Origin: CAXMST01 sp963712765
GTDB lineage: Bacteria; Actinomycetota; Thermoleophilia; Solirubrobacterales; 70-9
Direction: 5' to 3'
DNA length: 64,000 bases
Assembly: GCA_963712765.1 (NCBI GenBank)
Contig: CAVQIX010000005.1
Location: 434,001-498,000 of the forward strand
The position numbers and the translations under genes are program-made. The notes under the pieces are model-generated. The model did not search any database. It was given only the letters and a program-made list of their open reading frames with translations, and had not been told where the DNA came from. This document shows, piece after piece, positions 53,929 through 63,151 of this stretch (the first letter of the stretch is position 1; each line of letters begins with the position of its first letter).

Positions 53929-54903
53929 TCAGCCCGGCGGGGGGGTCGACGGGTCGACCCGTGGGATCCGGACCCCGCGGCGGCGCTCCCACCACGCCCA
54001 GGCGCCCATCACCGCGCCGGCGTAGGCCCAGCCCAGCAGGATGTCGAAGACGTAGTGCTCGCCGGTCGCGACCAGGGTCAGCGCCATCGCCAGCGGGTAC
54101 AGCGCGATCAGCGGTCGGAGAGCCGGGCGCACACGGCTCCAGAGGAACATCGCCACCAGAGCGGTGAAGCCGGCGTGCAGCGAGGGCACCGCGGCGACCA
54201 GGTTGACGCTCTCCTGGCCCTTCGAGAAGAGACCCGCCGTCCCGACGCCGAGGCTGCTGAAACCCTCCGAGGTGCTTCGCCCGACCCCGTCGAGCAGGCC
54301 CTCCTGCCCCGCCATCCAGGGTGGAGCGGCGGGAAAGACGATGTAGGTCGCGAGGCCGGCGAGGGCGAGGGTCACCAGCCGCCGGGTGAAGCGGAGGAAG
54401 GCGATCCGCTCGCGAGCCCAGAGTACGCCCGCGACCGCGAAGGGGACGATGAAGTACGAGGTGTAGACGATCGAGAAGGCGACGTCCCACCAGTGGAGGA
54501 CGCCAGGGTCGTAGAGACGGGCCTGGAGCCACTCGGTGGGCGTCTGGCCGGCGAAGAGGAAACGATCGAAGTCGATCATCGCCTCACGCTGGACCTCGAA
54601 CCCGAGCGTATCGGCGGCGCCGCGCGTGAGGTCGTATGCAGCCAGCACGACCACGATCGGCAACCAGTCGAGGGCGATCTGAAGGATCTGCCGCGGGTGG
54701 CGGCCGATCGAGAAGCAGGCGAGCGCGCCGCAGGTCCAGATGATCACCAGCTCGCGCTGGACGGGGATCCCGTAGCGGAAGCTCCACAGTCCAAGGGCAG
54801 CGAAATAGAGGGCCAGCGCGCTGCGGCGCACCAGGGGCCAGTGCGCGAAGCCGAAGCCGGCCCGCTGTTCGACCCCGACCCGTGCGTACTCAGTCGCGTT
54901 CAC
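53929..54903 (-). CDS. PAP2-superfamily membrane phosphatase (inositolphosphotransferase-like)
   Basis: 324 aa with about six membrane helices. The phosphatase motifs are AAVPSLHAGFTALVAMFLWS (C2, with the PSLH His) and ATGEHYVFDILLGWAYAGAV (C3, with the nucleophilic His and its Asp partner). The C1 Lys/Arg region lies near FLRFTRRLV. Length and the long N-terminal part match the Aur1/Ipt1-like group more than plain PgpB. The lipid substrate is unknown. Confidence 0.87.
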   Translation of the reverse strand: MNATEYARVGVEQRAGFGFAHWPLVRRSALALYFAALGLWSFRYGIPVQRELVIIWTCGALACFSIGRHPRQILQIALDWLPIVVVLAAYDLTRGAADTLGFEVQREAMIDFDRFLFAGQTPTEWLQARLYDPGVLHWWDVAFSIVYTSYFIVPFAVAGVLWARERIAFLRFTRRLVTLALAGLATYIVFPAAPPWMAGQEGLLDGVGRSTSEGFSSLGVGTAGLFSKGQESVNLVAAVPSLHAGFTALVAMFLWSRVRPALRPLIALYPLAMALTLVATGEHYVFDILLGWAYAGAVMGAWAWWERRRGVRIPRVDPSTPPPG

Positions 54904-54952
54904 GGACGTACCGTAAGCCGAATCCCCGACGAGGTGCGTGCTCGCCCCTGGC

Positions 54953-55258
54953 TCAAGTCCCGCTGCTCCGCTTCTCGCCGTCCTTGGTCGCCTCTGCGGA
55001 GCTCGGCTTGCCGCCGCCGGTGACCGCCTCCCGCAACTCCCGCGCCTCCCTCACTCCCTCGCCGGCGCTGCGCGCGATCCCTTCGGTATCGGTTCCCTCG
55101 GCCTTGCTCGAAGCCGTCGCCGCGAGCTCCCTGGCCCTCTCACGACCCTGGCGCACACCCTTTCCGGCGGAGCGCCCCAGGGCCGGCAGCATCCGGTAGC
55201 CGCCGAACACCAGGAGCACGATCACAAGCACGATCAGGACCTCGAGCGGGCCGATCAT
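54953..55258 (-). CDS. tatA: TatA/E-type twin-arginine translocase protein
   Basis: 101 aa. One N-terminal membrane helix (LEVLIVLVIVLLVFGGYRML) is followed at once by an amphipathic segment PALGRSAGKGVRQGRERARE with the family pattern FGxxxLPxLGR. A charged, Ala/Glu-rich tail completes the protein. TatA subunits form the Tat protein-conducting pore for folded proteins. No tatB or tatC lies beside it, as often in actinobacteria where tatA genes are scattered. Confidence 0.87.
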   Translation of the reverse strand: MIGPLEVLIVLVIVLLVFGGYRMLPALGRSAGKGVRQGRERARELAATASSKAEGTDTEGIARSAGEGVREARELREAVTGGGKPSSAEATKDGEKRSSGT

Positions 55259-55348
55259 CTGCGCAACCTGGGCTCAAGCACCATCCATGTCAATGTAGCG
55301 ACCGCGCTGTTCACGTCCGAGGTCGCCCGGAGCCCGGAGCACCGTCCC

Positions 55349-56824
55349 TCATCGGTCGCCCGCCAGGGCAGACCTGACTCCGGCCAGCGCGGCCAGCCCG
55401 AGCGCTGAGCGGGGGTCGTAGGCACGGCGCCAGAGACCGCCGTGGGCCGCACCGTCGCTGAACAGGGTCTCCGGATGTCGGTCGCGGGAAACCGGGTGGT
55501 TGAGGTCATGGACCAGGAGTGCAGCCATCAGCACCCGGCAGGTGTCCGGCGAGAAGACCTCGACGCCGAAGTGGTGGGCCCCGCCGTAGGCGGCGGCGAG
55601 AATCCGGTTCTTGGTGACCGAGCGGGTCCAGGTCGCGGGAGCCACGTTGAAGGAGACCCTCTCTCCCTCGGCGTGGCCGCGCACTCCGCGCCAGCGCTGC
55701 AAGCGTTTGGCGAGCGCGTAGTTGGGGCCCTGCTGTGGGATCACGGCGTCGGCGACGGGCTCGCCGTCCCCGTAGGCCGGTGCGAACAGGCGCCCCAGGG
55801 AGCCGGCGCGCAACGGGGCCTGCAGCAGCCTGCGAACGCCGCGCGAGTCCCATGCCTCGCGCGCAGCGGCGACGACCTCCTCGGGAACGACGAAGGTGTC
55901 CGTAGGCGTTGCGAGCCACGCCAACGCGGTCGTGGGACGAGATGCCAGAACGCCGGTGGCGAGAGTGTCGAAGGCGGCAGTCACGCGGATGTGAGCGCCG
56001 CCGTCGGCGTAGGCGTACATCCCGAGCACCAGCTCCCGTTCGCCCGCGGCCGTCTCGAGCCAGTGCCTGGCCTCGGGAAGCTCGCGCACGAGATCCAACC
56101 CCCGAGCCCCGCTGCTGTCGAGGGGCAGCGTCACCTTCCCAGCACCACGACCGGCGATCTCGGCGATCCGCTCCCAGACCCGTTGGTCGGGTATGTCGAT
56201 TACGAGCACGTCCGCGCCCCACGACGTAAGCGGCCGTAGCGGACCAAGCTCAGCTCCGGCGCCGATCATTGCGACCACACGCCCCGGCAGCGACAGCCAC
56301 CCGGGGTTCTCGATCACGCGACCGATCGCGTCCGCGAACGACGGCTCGACGATCCCATCCTCGACCCAGGCCTCCAGCCGGCCCACAAGTGAGTCGCCGT
56401 GGAGCTCCGCCCCCTGATAGGGGACAACCAGTTCAGCCGCGGGCTCACCCCCGCCGACGATCTCCTCGCGGCCGACCTCCCGCACCGGTGGCAACCCCAG
56501 ACCCTCGTCGAGGCTGAGCTCCTCCCCCATGCGGACGTGGACCATGCGCCGGCGCATCGAGCGCAGGCCTGCATCGGCGATCCCGATCGCCGACTCCCGA
56601 TCGGTGCCCGCACGCACCGTCAGCTCCCGGAGGAAACCGACGTACTCGCTGCGCCACTTCTCGGCGGCGGCGATGCGCTCGCCCAGCCCCGAGTCGACGG
56701 CGGCGGCGGCGTCACCGAAGATGCCCCGGTTCGTTTGCGTCGTCGGTCTCGCGCCCTCGATCTCGGGGAAACAGACCCCCTCCAGCGCAGCGTCCGCCGA
56801 TCCCTCTTTCCGGATCTCAGTCAT
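55349..56824 (-). CDS. Conserved hypothetical protein with a nucleotide-binding-like Rossmann segment
   Basis: 491 aa. The centre contains VVAMIGAGAELGPLRPLTSW followed by GADVLVIDIP, a Rossmann-type loop and acidic strand end that may bind NAD(P) or SAM. The N-terminal 150 residues are helical with RSEYVGFLRELTVRAGTDRE. The C-terminal half is conserved-looking: YGDGEPVADAVIPQQGPNYA and VTKNRILAAAYGGAHHFGVE. Similar long proteins occur in other actinobacteria without assigned function. The ATG at 56824 is chosen; the frame beyond to 57022 is shadow-like. Confidence 0.72.
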   Translation of the reverse strand: MTEIRKEGSADAALEGVCFPEIEGARPTTQTNRGIFGDAAAAVDSGLGERIAAAEKWRSEYVGFLRELTVRAGTDRESAIGIADAGLRSMRRRMVHVRMGEELSLDEGLGLPPVREVGREEIVGGGEPAAELVVPYQGAELHGDSLVGRLEAWVEDGIVEPSFADAIGRVIENPGWLSLPGRVVAMIGAGAELGPLRPLTSWGADVLVIDIPDQRVWERIAEIAGRGAGKVTLPLDSSGARGLDLVRELPEARHWLETAAGERELVLGMYAYADGGAHIRVTAAFDTLATGVLASRPTTALAWLATPTDTFVVPEEVVAAAREAWDSRGVRRLLQAPLRAGSLGRLFAPAYGDGEPVADAVIPQQGPNYALAKRLQRWRGVRGHAEGERVSFNVAPATWTRSVTKNRILAAAYGGAHHFGVEVFSPDTCRVLMAALLVHDLNHPVSRDRHPETLFSDGAAHGGLWRRAYDPRSALGLAALAGVRSALAGDR

Positions 56825-57070
56825 CTCTGCATCGTCTGCCTCGAGCCCTTCGCGGGTGCCGGACCGCTGGGCGCCGGGCCGGCTGCCGACTGCGGCGCTG
56901 GACGCCGATCGTGCTGCCCCCTCGCGCGAGTGTAGACCGCCCCATCGGCACCTGTGGCTTGAGGCGCGTATCCGGGCGGCAGGCTGATGCCCTGAGTTCG
57001 GTCGTCGCGCATTAACCGGCACCCGCCCGGCACGGCCGGCTCACGCGGCCGCGGTTATGCTCAGCCCGGC

Positions 57071-57475
57071 GTGCGGGTCCTGCTCAACATCATCTGGCTG
57101 GTCCTCTCGGGCCTGTGGCTGGCGATCCTCTATGCGCTCGCCGGCGTGTTGATGTGCATCCTGATCATCACGATTCCCTTCGGCCTGCAGGCCTTCAAGC
57201 TGGCCGGCTACGCGCTGTGGCCATTCGGCCGCACCGTCGTCCGCCGCGAGAGCGCCGGGGGAATCTCGATGATCGGGAACGTCCTCTGGCTGGTCCTGAT
57301 CGGCTGGTGGCTGACGATTGCCCACATCGTCACCGCCGCGGCGCTTGCGGTGACGATCATCGGGATCCCGTTCGCGATCGCGAATCTCAAGTTGATTCCG
57401 ATGGCGCTCTGGCCCATGGGGCGCGAGGTGGTCGACGCCGACGATGTCGCCACGGCCTACCACTACGTTTCCTGA
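57071..57475 (+). CDS. YccF-domain inner membrane protein
   Basis: 134 aa made of two YccF repeats. Each has two hydrophobic segments and a conserved end, IPFGLQAFKLAGYALWPFGR and IPFAIANLKLIPMALWPMGR. GTG start at 57071. YccF proteins are widespread and their function is not known. Stands alone, facing the gene at 55349 divergently. Confidence 0.88.
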   Translation: MRVLLNIIWLVLSGLWLAILYALAGVLMCILIITIPFGLQAFKLAGYALWPFGRTVVRRESAGGISMIGNVLWLVLIGWWLTIAHIVTAAALAVTIIGIPFAIANLKLIPMALWPMGREVVDADDVATAYHYVS

Positions 57476-57572
57476 GCGGCCGCGCGCCGGCGGCCGAAGG
57501 GGGTGAGCTGGTCGACAGCATCTCCGCCCAAACGCGGCCTCGCCCCGAAGGAAGCGCGGATAAGCTGGGCCA

Positions 57573-58859
57573 ATGAGGTTGATCGCTGAGCCCCTTGACG
57601 GTCTCGTCGACGATCCGCTGTCGATCACGATCGAGGGGGTGCAGGCCGAGGAGTCGATCGAACTCGAGCTCGCGACCACGGATGCCGCCGGCCATGGCTG
57701 GCGCTTCTCGGGCGTCTACACAGCGGGCCGGAACGGCGACCTCGACCTCGCCCGTGACCCCCTCGCAAACGGCGACGCCGATGCCCCCGACCCGGGTGCT
57801 CCTCTCTGGGCAATGGAGTTCGCAAGCGAGGGCAGGCCGCCGGTCGCGTTCACGGCGCCGCCCGACTCGCTCCGATACGAACTGACGGCCACCTCGGCAT
57901 CCGCTTCCGAGACGGTCGAGCTGATCCGGCGCTGGAAGTCCCTCGGCGTCGGTTCGAAGACGTTGAGCGGCGCAGGATTCGCCGGCACGCTGTTCTCCCC
58001 CGAGGGTGAGTGCCGATCCGCGATGCTCCTGATCCCGGGCTCAACGGGAGCGGCCGCGATGGAACCGACCGCCGCCCTGCTTGCCTCCCGTGGTTACCCG
58101 GCGTTCGTGGCCGCATACATGCAGGAGGACGGACTGCCGACATCGCTCGAGGAGATCCCGGTGGAGATCGTCGGACGCGCTCTCACCGCTCTGCGTGAGG
58201 CAACGGGCGCTCGGGACGTGGCCGTGCTCAGCGCCTCGGTCGGGACGCAGGGAGCACTCGCCGCGATGGCCCTCGACCCTGCTGCCGCCGCGGACTGCGC
58301 GATCGCGATCGCGCCCAGCAGCGTCATCTGGCAGGCGCTTCCGGCGAACGGCGGTCGCCCCCCGAAGACAGCCGCATGGTCCCACGGCGGAGATCCGCTC
58401 CCCTGGCTGCCAATCCACGGTGAGCGCCTGCTACCCGAGATCGTCAAGCATGCGCTTCTTCAGCGCTTCTCACGCCACCCGCGGCCGAGCGCGCTGCACA
58501 TGCTCAACGCCTACCAGCCCTCGCTCGAGAAGTCCGAGGATGTAGTCCCGGCAACGATCCCGGTGGAGAAGATCGCCTGCCCGCTGGCCCTAGCCTGCGG
58601 TGAGGACGACCAGATGTGGCCCGGGGCGAGAATGGCGGCAACGATCGCGCAGCGGCGGGATTCAGCGGGTGTTAGCTCCGACGACGTGATGCTCTCGTTC
58701 GCCGACGCCGGCCACTTCATCCGCCCGCCGATCACGCCGACCACGGTGCCCTGGAACGACGCCTTCGTCTCGGGCGGCACGGCGGCGGCAAACGCGCGGG
58801 CCCAGTCCGAGACGTGGAGGGCGATCCTCTCCTTCCTCGATACGCACCTCAGCCACTGA
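57573..58859 (+). CDS. BAAT-type acyl-CoA thioesterase/acyltransferase family protein
   Basis: 428 aa. The N-terminal beta-sandwich (PLDGLVDDPLSITIEGVQAE, with SIELELATTDA) matches the bile acid-CoA:amino acid N-acyltransferase/acyl-CoA thioesterase family. The C-terminal alpha/beta hydrolase holds the nucleophile elbow VLSASVGTQGALAAM (here Ser; animal BAAT uses Cys), the acid region ACGEDDQMWPG and the His in FADAGHFIRPP. It would therefore act as a thioesterase more than an amino-acid conjugator. No signal peptide. Stands alone in the region. Confidence 0.83.
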   Translation: MRLIAEPLDGLVDDPLSITIEGVQAEESIELELATTDAAGHGWRFSGVYTAGRNGDLDLARDPLANGDADAPDPGAPLWAMEFASEGRPPVAFTAPPDSLRYELTATSASASETVELIRRWKSLGVGSKTLSGAGFAGTLFSPEGECRSAMLLIPGSTGAAAMEPTAALLASRGYPAFVAAYMQEDGLPTSLEEIPVEIVGRALTALREATGARDVAVLSASVGTQGALAAMALDPAAAADCAIAIAPSSVIWQALPANGGRPPKTAAWSHGGDPLPWLPIHGERLLPEIVKHALLQRFSRHPRPSALHMLNAYQPSLEKSEDVVPATIPVEKIACPLALACGEDDQMWPGARMAATIAQRRDSAGVSSDDVMLSFADAGHFIRPPITPTTVPWNDAFVSGGTAAANARAQSETWRAILSFLDTHLSH

Positions 58860-58918
58860 CGCGGCCGTCTCGAGGCCCGAGTTCTTCCACGGCATCTCCT
58901 GGCTCGAGCGAAGAGCTC

Positions 58919-59887
58919 TCAGGACGGCCATTGCCCATCGACGTCGACGACGACCCGTCCAGCCCGGGTAGGTTCACGCTGGCGCGCGAGCGCGGCGCCG
59001 AGGTCGGCGATCCCGTGACGCGAGTCGATCGGCACAACCAGGCCATCGCTCAACCAGCCACCGACCAGCTCCAGGTCTTCGCGTCTGGAGGCGACCTGGA
59101 CGAACCGGCAGCGCTTCGAGGTGAACAGCGCGCGCGCCTTGCCGGTGATCAGGGAAAGATCCGGCAGGGTGGTGACATAGGTACCACCCGGCCCCAGCAC
59201 CCCGGCGCACTCGCCGAAGGAGTGAACAGCCGGCGTGTCGAATACCACCTCGTAGGCGGAATCGAGAGCCAGCGGGTCGGAGAGCTTGCGATCGATCACC
59301 TCGTCGGCTCCGAGCGCCCCGACGCGCTCGAGGTCGCGCCTGCTGCAGACGGCTGTGATCCGGGCTCCAAGGCGCTTGCCGATTCCTACCGCCGCCGAGC
59401 CGATTCCGCCGCCCGCACCGACGATCAGGGCCGAATCCCCCTCGCCGAGGCGACCCAGGTCCCGGAGTGATTGAAGGGCCGTCATTGTCACCGTCGCCGC
59501 GGCAGCAGCGACGTGGTCGGGGACGTCAGCGGGCGTGGCCGCGACCTGGGGCCGTGGGAGCGTGACGTGCTCGGCGAAGGCACCCTGCTTCTGAGCGGGC
59601 GAGTAGGCGAGGTGACCCCAGACCCGGGCTCCCTCGTCAAGGTCGGTGACGCCCGCTCCCAGGCCCTCGACGGTCCCGGCGACGTCCCAGCCGAGCACCA
59701 GCGGTGAGCTCCTCCTGTGGAGGAAGCGTCCGACCAGGTCCCCTCCGATGACCTTCTCTTCGCCGGCGTTGACCGCCGATGCGCTCACCCGGACCAGCAC
59801 CTCATCCTTGCCGGGCGTCGGTTTGGGAATCCGGGCGACCTCGACCGCGTCCCCCACCGCCGCCATCGCTCGCATGGTCTCAGCCAT
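58919..59887 (-). CDS. Zinc-independent NAD(P)H:quinone oxidoreductase-like MDR enzyme
   Basis: 322 aa, medium-chain dehydrogenase/reductase fold. The N-terminal GroES part has VEVARIPKPTPGKDEVLVRV and SPLVLGWDVAGTVEGLG. The cofactor loop is DSALIVGAGGGIGSAAVGIG, typical of quinone oxidoreductases. The zinc ligands of alcohol dehydrogenases are absent. C-terminal VVPIDSRHGIADLGAALARQ is the common end. The neighbour at 59939 is a small membrane protein on the same strand. Substrate unknown. Confidence 0.9.
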   Translation of the reverse strand: MAETMRAMAAVGDAVEVARIPKPTPGKDEVLVRVSASAVNAGEEKVIGGDLVGRFLHRRSSPLVLGWDVAGTVEGLGAGVTDLDEGARVWGHLAYSPAQKQGAFAEHVTLPRPQVAATPADVPDHVAAAAATVTMTALQSLRDLGRLGEGDSALIVGAGGGIGSAAVGIGKRLGARITAVCSRRDLERVGALGADEVIDRKLSDPLALDSAYEVVFDTPAVHSFGECAGVLGPGGTYVTTLPDLSLITGKARALFTSKRCRFVQVASRREDLELVGGWLSDGLVVPIDSRHGIADLGAALARQREPTRAGRVVVDVDGQWPS

Positions 59888-59938
59888 CGGGTGCGACCCT
59901 ATCGACGCGAGGCTCTTGTGCGCACGGCCGATCCCGCC

Positions 59939-60382
59939 CTACTCGGTTGGCGGGGTGCCGGCAACCGACCCGCCGGTTGTCGACAGCGCATGCCAAGCCT
60001 CGGTCGCGCCGATGCCGGACACGGTCGCCGCGACGCCCCACAGCAGGGCCCGGCCGCGCCGAGGCAGTCGAGACGCTTCGCCGCTCGTGAGCCAGACCGC
60101 CAAGGCTCCTGCCCCGGTCGTGTTGATGGCGATCGCCCCGCCGGTGCCCAGGCCGATGAGGCCTGTCCGGCTGCTTGAGCGCTCGAGGGCAAGCGCTGTG
60201 GCGATTCCCGTCAACACGCCGCCGAGAACCCTGGCGTAGAAGCTGCTCCCGGTGTCGGGCAGCGCAAGCACCGCAGCCGTACGTTCCGGGGCGAGCAGCA
60301 GCGGAAGACCAAGAACGTAGTTCGCCGCGGAGTCAACCGCGAGCATCCGCCTTACCGCGACATCGTGCGCGCTCCGAGCCAT
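59939..60382 (-). CDS. Small membrane protein of unknown function
   Basis: 147 aa with four hydrophobic segments, including YVLGLPLLLAPERTAAVLAL, GVLTGIATALAL and ALLWGVAATVSGIGAT. Similar small proteins occur in other actinobacteria, often near dehydrogenases, but no name can be given. An ATG at 60382 (MARSAHDVAVRRMLAVDSAA) is preferred; a GTG at 60403 gives seven more residues. It lies 51 bases upstream of the oxidoreductase gene, so the two may be co-transcribed. Confidence 0.7.
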   Translation of the reverse strand: MARSAHDVAVRRMLAVDSAANYVLGLPLLLAPERTAAVLALPDTGSSFYARVLGGVLTGIATALALERSSSRTGLIGLGTGGAIAINTTGAGALAVWLTSGEASRLPRRGRALLWGVAATVSGIGATEAWHALSTTGGSVAGTPPTE

Positions 60383-60393
60383 CGCCCTACACG

Positions 60394-60582
60394 CTACCCG
60401 CACCCCGTCCAGCGGCCCACGTCGGCTGCATGGTCTCCGGTCGCATGGTCGTTGGCGGGCGCGTTGGTGTGGAGGTCGAGGTCGGGCCCGACGAGGCGTT
60501 CGAGGCGCCAGCGGGCCACCACGCCCCGGTTATCGGCGACGAGCAGTGGGTCGCCCTTGACTTGAAGGCGATACCCCGACAA
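60394..60582 (-). CDS. Possible small ORF, 62 aa
   Basis: A TTG (60580-60582) preceded by GGAGG starts a frame that reads YRLQVKGDPLLVADNRGVVA, then RWRLERLVGPDLDLHTNAPA, with coding-like third positions. It fills most of the 224-base gap between the methyltransferase and the membrane protein. It could be a remnant of a larger gene. Nothing else is seen in this gap. Confidence 0.3.
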   Translation of the reverse strand: MSGYRLQVKGDPLLVADNRGVVARWRLERLVGPDLDLHTNAPANDHATGDHAADVGRWTGCG

Positions 60583-60606
60583 GTGAGGTTGCCTCCGGGA
60601 ATCGGA

Positions 60607-61227
60607 TCAGGCTCTCGCTCGTCCCGCCAAGACGGAGATCGGGTCGCCGGCGTCGTCGAACTGCGCGACCTCGCCCAGATCGGCCCACGGGAACGCCGAG
60701 CGGTAGGTGGCTACGGTCCGCGCCGCCCAATGCTCGTACCGTGACGATCCCGACACCGACTCGGCCAGGTACAGGAGCCCGCCCGGTCGGAGCACCCGCC
60801 GGACCTCCTCCGCGGTCTCAGCCAACTCGCCCTCGGCGACGAGTCCGCCAAGTACGGTTACCGTGACGACGACGTCGGCCTCACCGTCGGAAAGCGGCAA
60901 GCGCCCGTCCCGCCGGAGCCCCCGATAGGACACCCCCGGAGCCCGGGGGGCGAGCGCCCGCAGTGCAGCGACCGGCTCGACCCCTATCGCCCGCCCGCCG
61001 ATGACTGCCGCGAAGTCCGCGGTGAGGCGGCCGGCCCCGCAGCCGAGGTCGCACACCACGCGCTCGGTCCCGTCAAGCAGTGCCGCCAGCGCCGGAACCA
61101 GAACCTGCCGGTGCTCTGCAGTCAGTGCCTCGAGGTCGCGGTCGGCTGGGTGGTCGAAGTTGACGACCGCGCGCGCGCCGAGTTCCCTGGTGCGTTGCGC
61201 CCAGTACTCAACGCCGCCGCGTGCCAC
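60607..61227 (-). CDS. Class I SAM-dependent methyltransferase (second of a pair)
   Basis: 206 aa. Motif I is VVCDLGCGAGRLTADFAAVI, then GRAIGVEPVAALRALA, and motif III is VRRVLRPGGLLYLAESVSGS. The N-terminus EYWAQRTRELGARAVVNFDH is a helical cap. The GTG at 61225-61227 lies 11 bases after the stop of the PhyH gene, and the upstream frame to 61569 is a shadow of that gene. Third gene of a three-gene operon. Confidence 0.8.
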   Translation of the reverse strand: MARGGVEYWAQRTRELGARAVVNFDHPADRDLEALTAEHRQVLVPALAALLDGTERVVCDLGCGAGRLTADFAAVIGGRAIGVEPVAALRALAPRAPGVSYRGLRRDGRLPLSDGEADVVVTVTVLGGLVAEGELAETAEEVRRVLRPGGLLYLAESVSGSSRYEHWAARTVATYRSAFPWADLGEVAQFDDAGDPISVLAGRARA

Positions 61228-61238
61228 CGGTGCACCGG

Positions 61239-62207
61239 TCAACGCGAGACGACCGGATTGAGCGGCGTGTCGATGACCGAGCCGGGGCCGACGCCCGGCA
61301 TGAACCGCTGCCAATCGCCGGAGACCATCGTCGGCTCGTCGACGACCCGTGCCCCGTCTGCGAAGTAGGTCGAGGCGAGCACCTTCCGCGGTTGCGTCGT
61401 TGTGTTGGCCCGCGCGCAATGGAAGCACCATGAGTGATGGAAGCTGATCTCTCCGAGCGCGTATGGCGTGTCGTCTATCCGCACCCCGGTGGCACGAAAG
61501 GCCTCCGAGACGCCGCGATCGTAGGAGGAGTCGGTCGCCGAGAAGTCCGTGTCCTCGGCCAGCCGCCACGCCTCCGCGTCAGCGGCAAAGGCGAGCGGCC
61601 CCATCGCCGGCGGAATCGCCTGCAACGGCAGCCAGCTGGTGACGATGTCGCGCGACGCGATCGGGAAGTGGTGCGCGTCGAAGTGCCACGGCGTGCGACC
61701 GCAACCGGGTTCCTTGGCCAGCACGTTGTCGTGGTAGAGCCGCACGTCGGCGACCTCGAGCAGCTCGGCCGCCAGGCGCCCGAGCCGGGGAGAGAGCGCA
61801 AACGCCTCGAGCACCTCCGACCCCTCCTGCCACATCAGGTCCATGCTCAGAAAGCCCGAGCGGCCCGGGCCATCGCCGGTGGCCGCCAGGCGATCCACCT
61901 CGGCCCGCGCGGCGGCCAGCGCACCCGGGGACACGACGCCCGGGAGCTTCACGAACCCTTCCGCGGCAAAGCGCTCCCGGGCGTCATCGCTCAGCGGGTA
62001 GGGCTCGGCCAGCTCGGCGCGGAGCTCGTTCACGGAAGGCGCCGCAACCGGCTCGGGCGGAGACAGCTCGATCAGCTCCGTCGGCTCTTCCTCGGATCCG
62101 TCTGCGAGCGAGAGATACCAGTCCCACCAGTCCTCGTTGCTCTGCTCCCACGGCTTGGCGACGCCGGACTCCTGCGCGTGCTCGGTGCTCAGGATGCGGC
62201 TGTCCAT
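61239..62207 (-). CDS. Phytanoyl-CoA dioxygenase-family Fe(II)/2-oxoglutarate enzyme
   Basis: 322 aa. An acidic N-terminal segment (EQSNEDWWDWYLSLADGSEE) precedes the jelly-roll core, which has TPWHFDAHHFPIASRDIVTS (HxD iron ligands), GEISFHHSWCFHCARANTTT (distal His) and a following Arg that would bind 2-oxoglutarate. FAAEGFVKLPGVVSPGAL is the typical PhyH entry strand. The start overlaps the preceding methyltransferase gene by 19 bases. It probably hydroxylates a small molecule made in a pathway with the two methyltransferases. Confidence 0.88.
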   Translation of the reverse strand: MDSRILSTEHAQESGVAKPWEQSNEDWWDWYLSLADGSEEEPTELIELSPPEPVAAPSVNELRAELAEPYPLSDDARERFAAEGFVKLPGVVSPGALAAARAEVDRLAATGDGPGRSGFLSMDLMWQEGSEVLEAFALSPRLGRLAAELLEVADVRLYHDNVLAKEPGCGRTPWHFDAHHFPIASRDIVTSWLPLQAIPPAMGPLAFAADAEAWRLAEDTDFSATDSSYDRGVSEAFRATGVRIDDTPYALGEISFHHSWCFHCARANTTTQPRKVLASTYFADGARVVDEPTMVSGDWQRFMPGVGPGSVIDTPLNPVVSR

Positions 62208-63109
62208 GGGAAGTCCTCTCCTCGGGGGGTCAAGGCCAGACAGATTACGGACTGGCTGAAGCGGTAGGCGCCGGCGTCATCGTCACGACACCCGGAGAGG
62301 TAGGAACCGAGCACGGGCGCGGCGAGCATTTCATCGAGCGTCGGACCGTCGTCGAACAGGCATCGGCGCAGGTAGCCCTCCAGCAGCTCGGTCTGGTCAT
62401 AGCCGACGATGTGCTCGTAGGTCAGCGTGTGTTCAGAGGCGCACCAGCCGAGCGGTTCGGCCGCGGCTCGCAGGGCGCTCGCGACCACCTCGCCGCTGAG
62501 GTACGGCGTCCCGGCGCCGCCGTGCACCCCGTCGAGAAAGGCCCGGTAGACGGTCAGGTAGTGACCGTCCCGGGCGCCTTGGGCCATGAAGCCCAGGCCC
62601 GTGGGCGCGAGCCCGGAGACGAATCGCTCCGCAGCCTCGGTCAGGGCCTCGGGTCGCAGGGCATAGAGCGCGTGTGTCGCCCAGACGACGTCCCAGGGGC
62701 CCACTGCGGGATCGAGGTCTTCGAGGGTGGTCTCGAAGCGTGCCGCCGGCGCCAATGGCGCGCGCAGGTGGCCCGCCGCCTCCGCGAGCGAGAAGGGCGA
62801 CGGGTCGAGGAGGTCGTATTCCACGCCTGTTTCGTCGAGCGACGAGAGGTCGGCGCGCGCCAGCAGCGCTGAGGGAAACCGGCCCGATCCGCAGGCGACG
62901 TCGAGTAGCCGGAGCGGTTCGGTCTCGCCTCGGCGCGCATGCGCATGCCCCAGGGCCGAGCCCCAGTCCGCGATTCCCGCCAGCAGCTCATAGTCGAGCT
63001 GCGCGAAGGCGTAGAAGGCGCGCATCTCGTCCCGGCCTTCCTCGCTCCAGCTGGCGAGGCTTCGCGCCGCGGTGTCCCCACCCGAGGCAGCGGCCGTCCG
63101 TTTCTCCAT
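62189..63109 (-). CDS. Class I SAM-dependent methyltransferase (first of a pair)
   Basis: 306 aa. Motif I is RLLDVACGSGRFPSALLARA, with the acidic loop EYDLLDPSPFSLAEA and motif III region ERFVSGLAPTGLGFMAQGAR. The N-terminal DEMRAFYAFAQLDYELLAGI is helical. It heads the MT-PhyH-MT operon. The start ATG (63107-63109) directly precedes EKRTAAASGG. The C-terminal cap (TYEHIVGYDQTELLEGYLRR) may form the acceptor site. Confidence 0.85.
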   Translation of the reverse strand: MEKRTAAASGGDTAARSLASWSEEGRDEMRAFYAFAQLDYELLAGIADWGSALGHAHARRGETEPLRLLDVACGSGRFPSALLARADLSSLDETGVEYDLLDPSPFSLAEAAGHLRAPLAPAARFETTLEDLDPAVGPWDVVWATHALYALRPEALTEAAERFVSGLAPTGLGFMAQGARDGHYLTVYRAFLDGVHGGAGTPYLSGEVVASALRAAAEPLGWCASEHTLTYEHIVGYDQTELLEGYLRRCLFDDGPTLDEMLAAPVLGSYLSGCRDDDAGAYRFSQSVICLALTPRGEDFPWTAAS

Positions 63110-63151
63110 CGTGCGGACCCTAGCGGAGCACCGCTCTTCGCCGGCAGCGAG

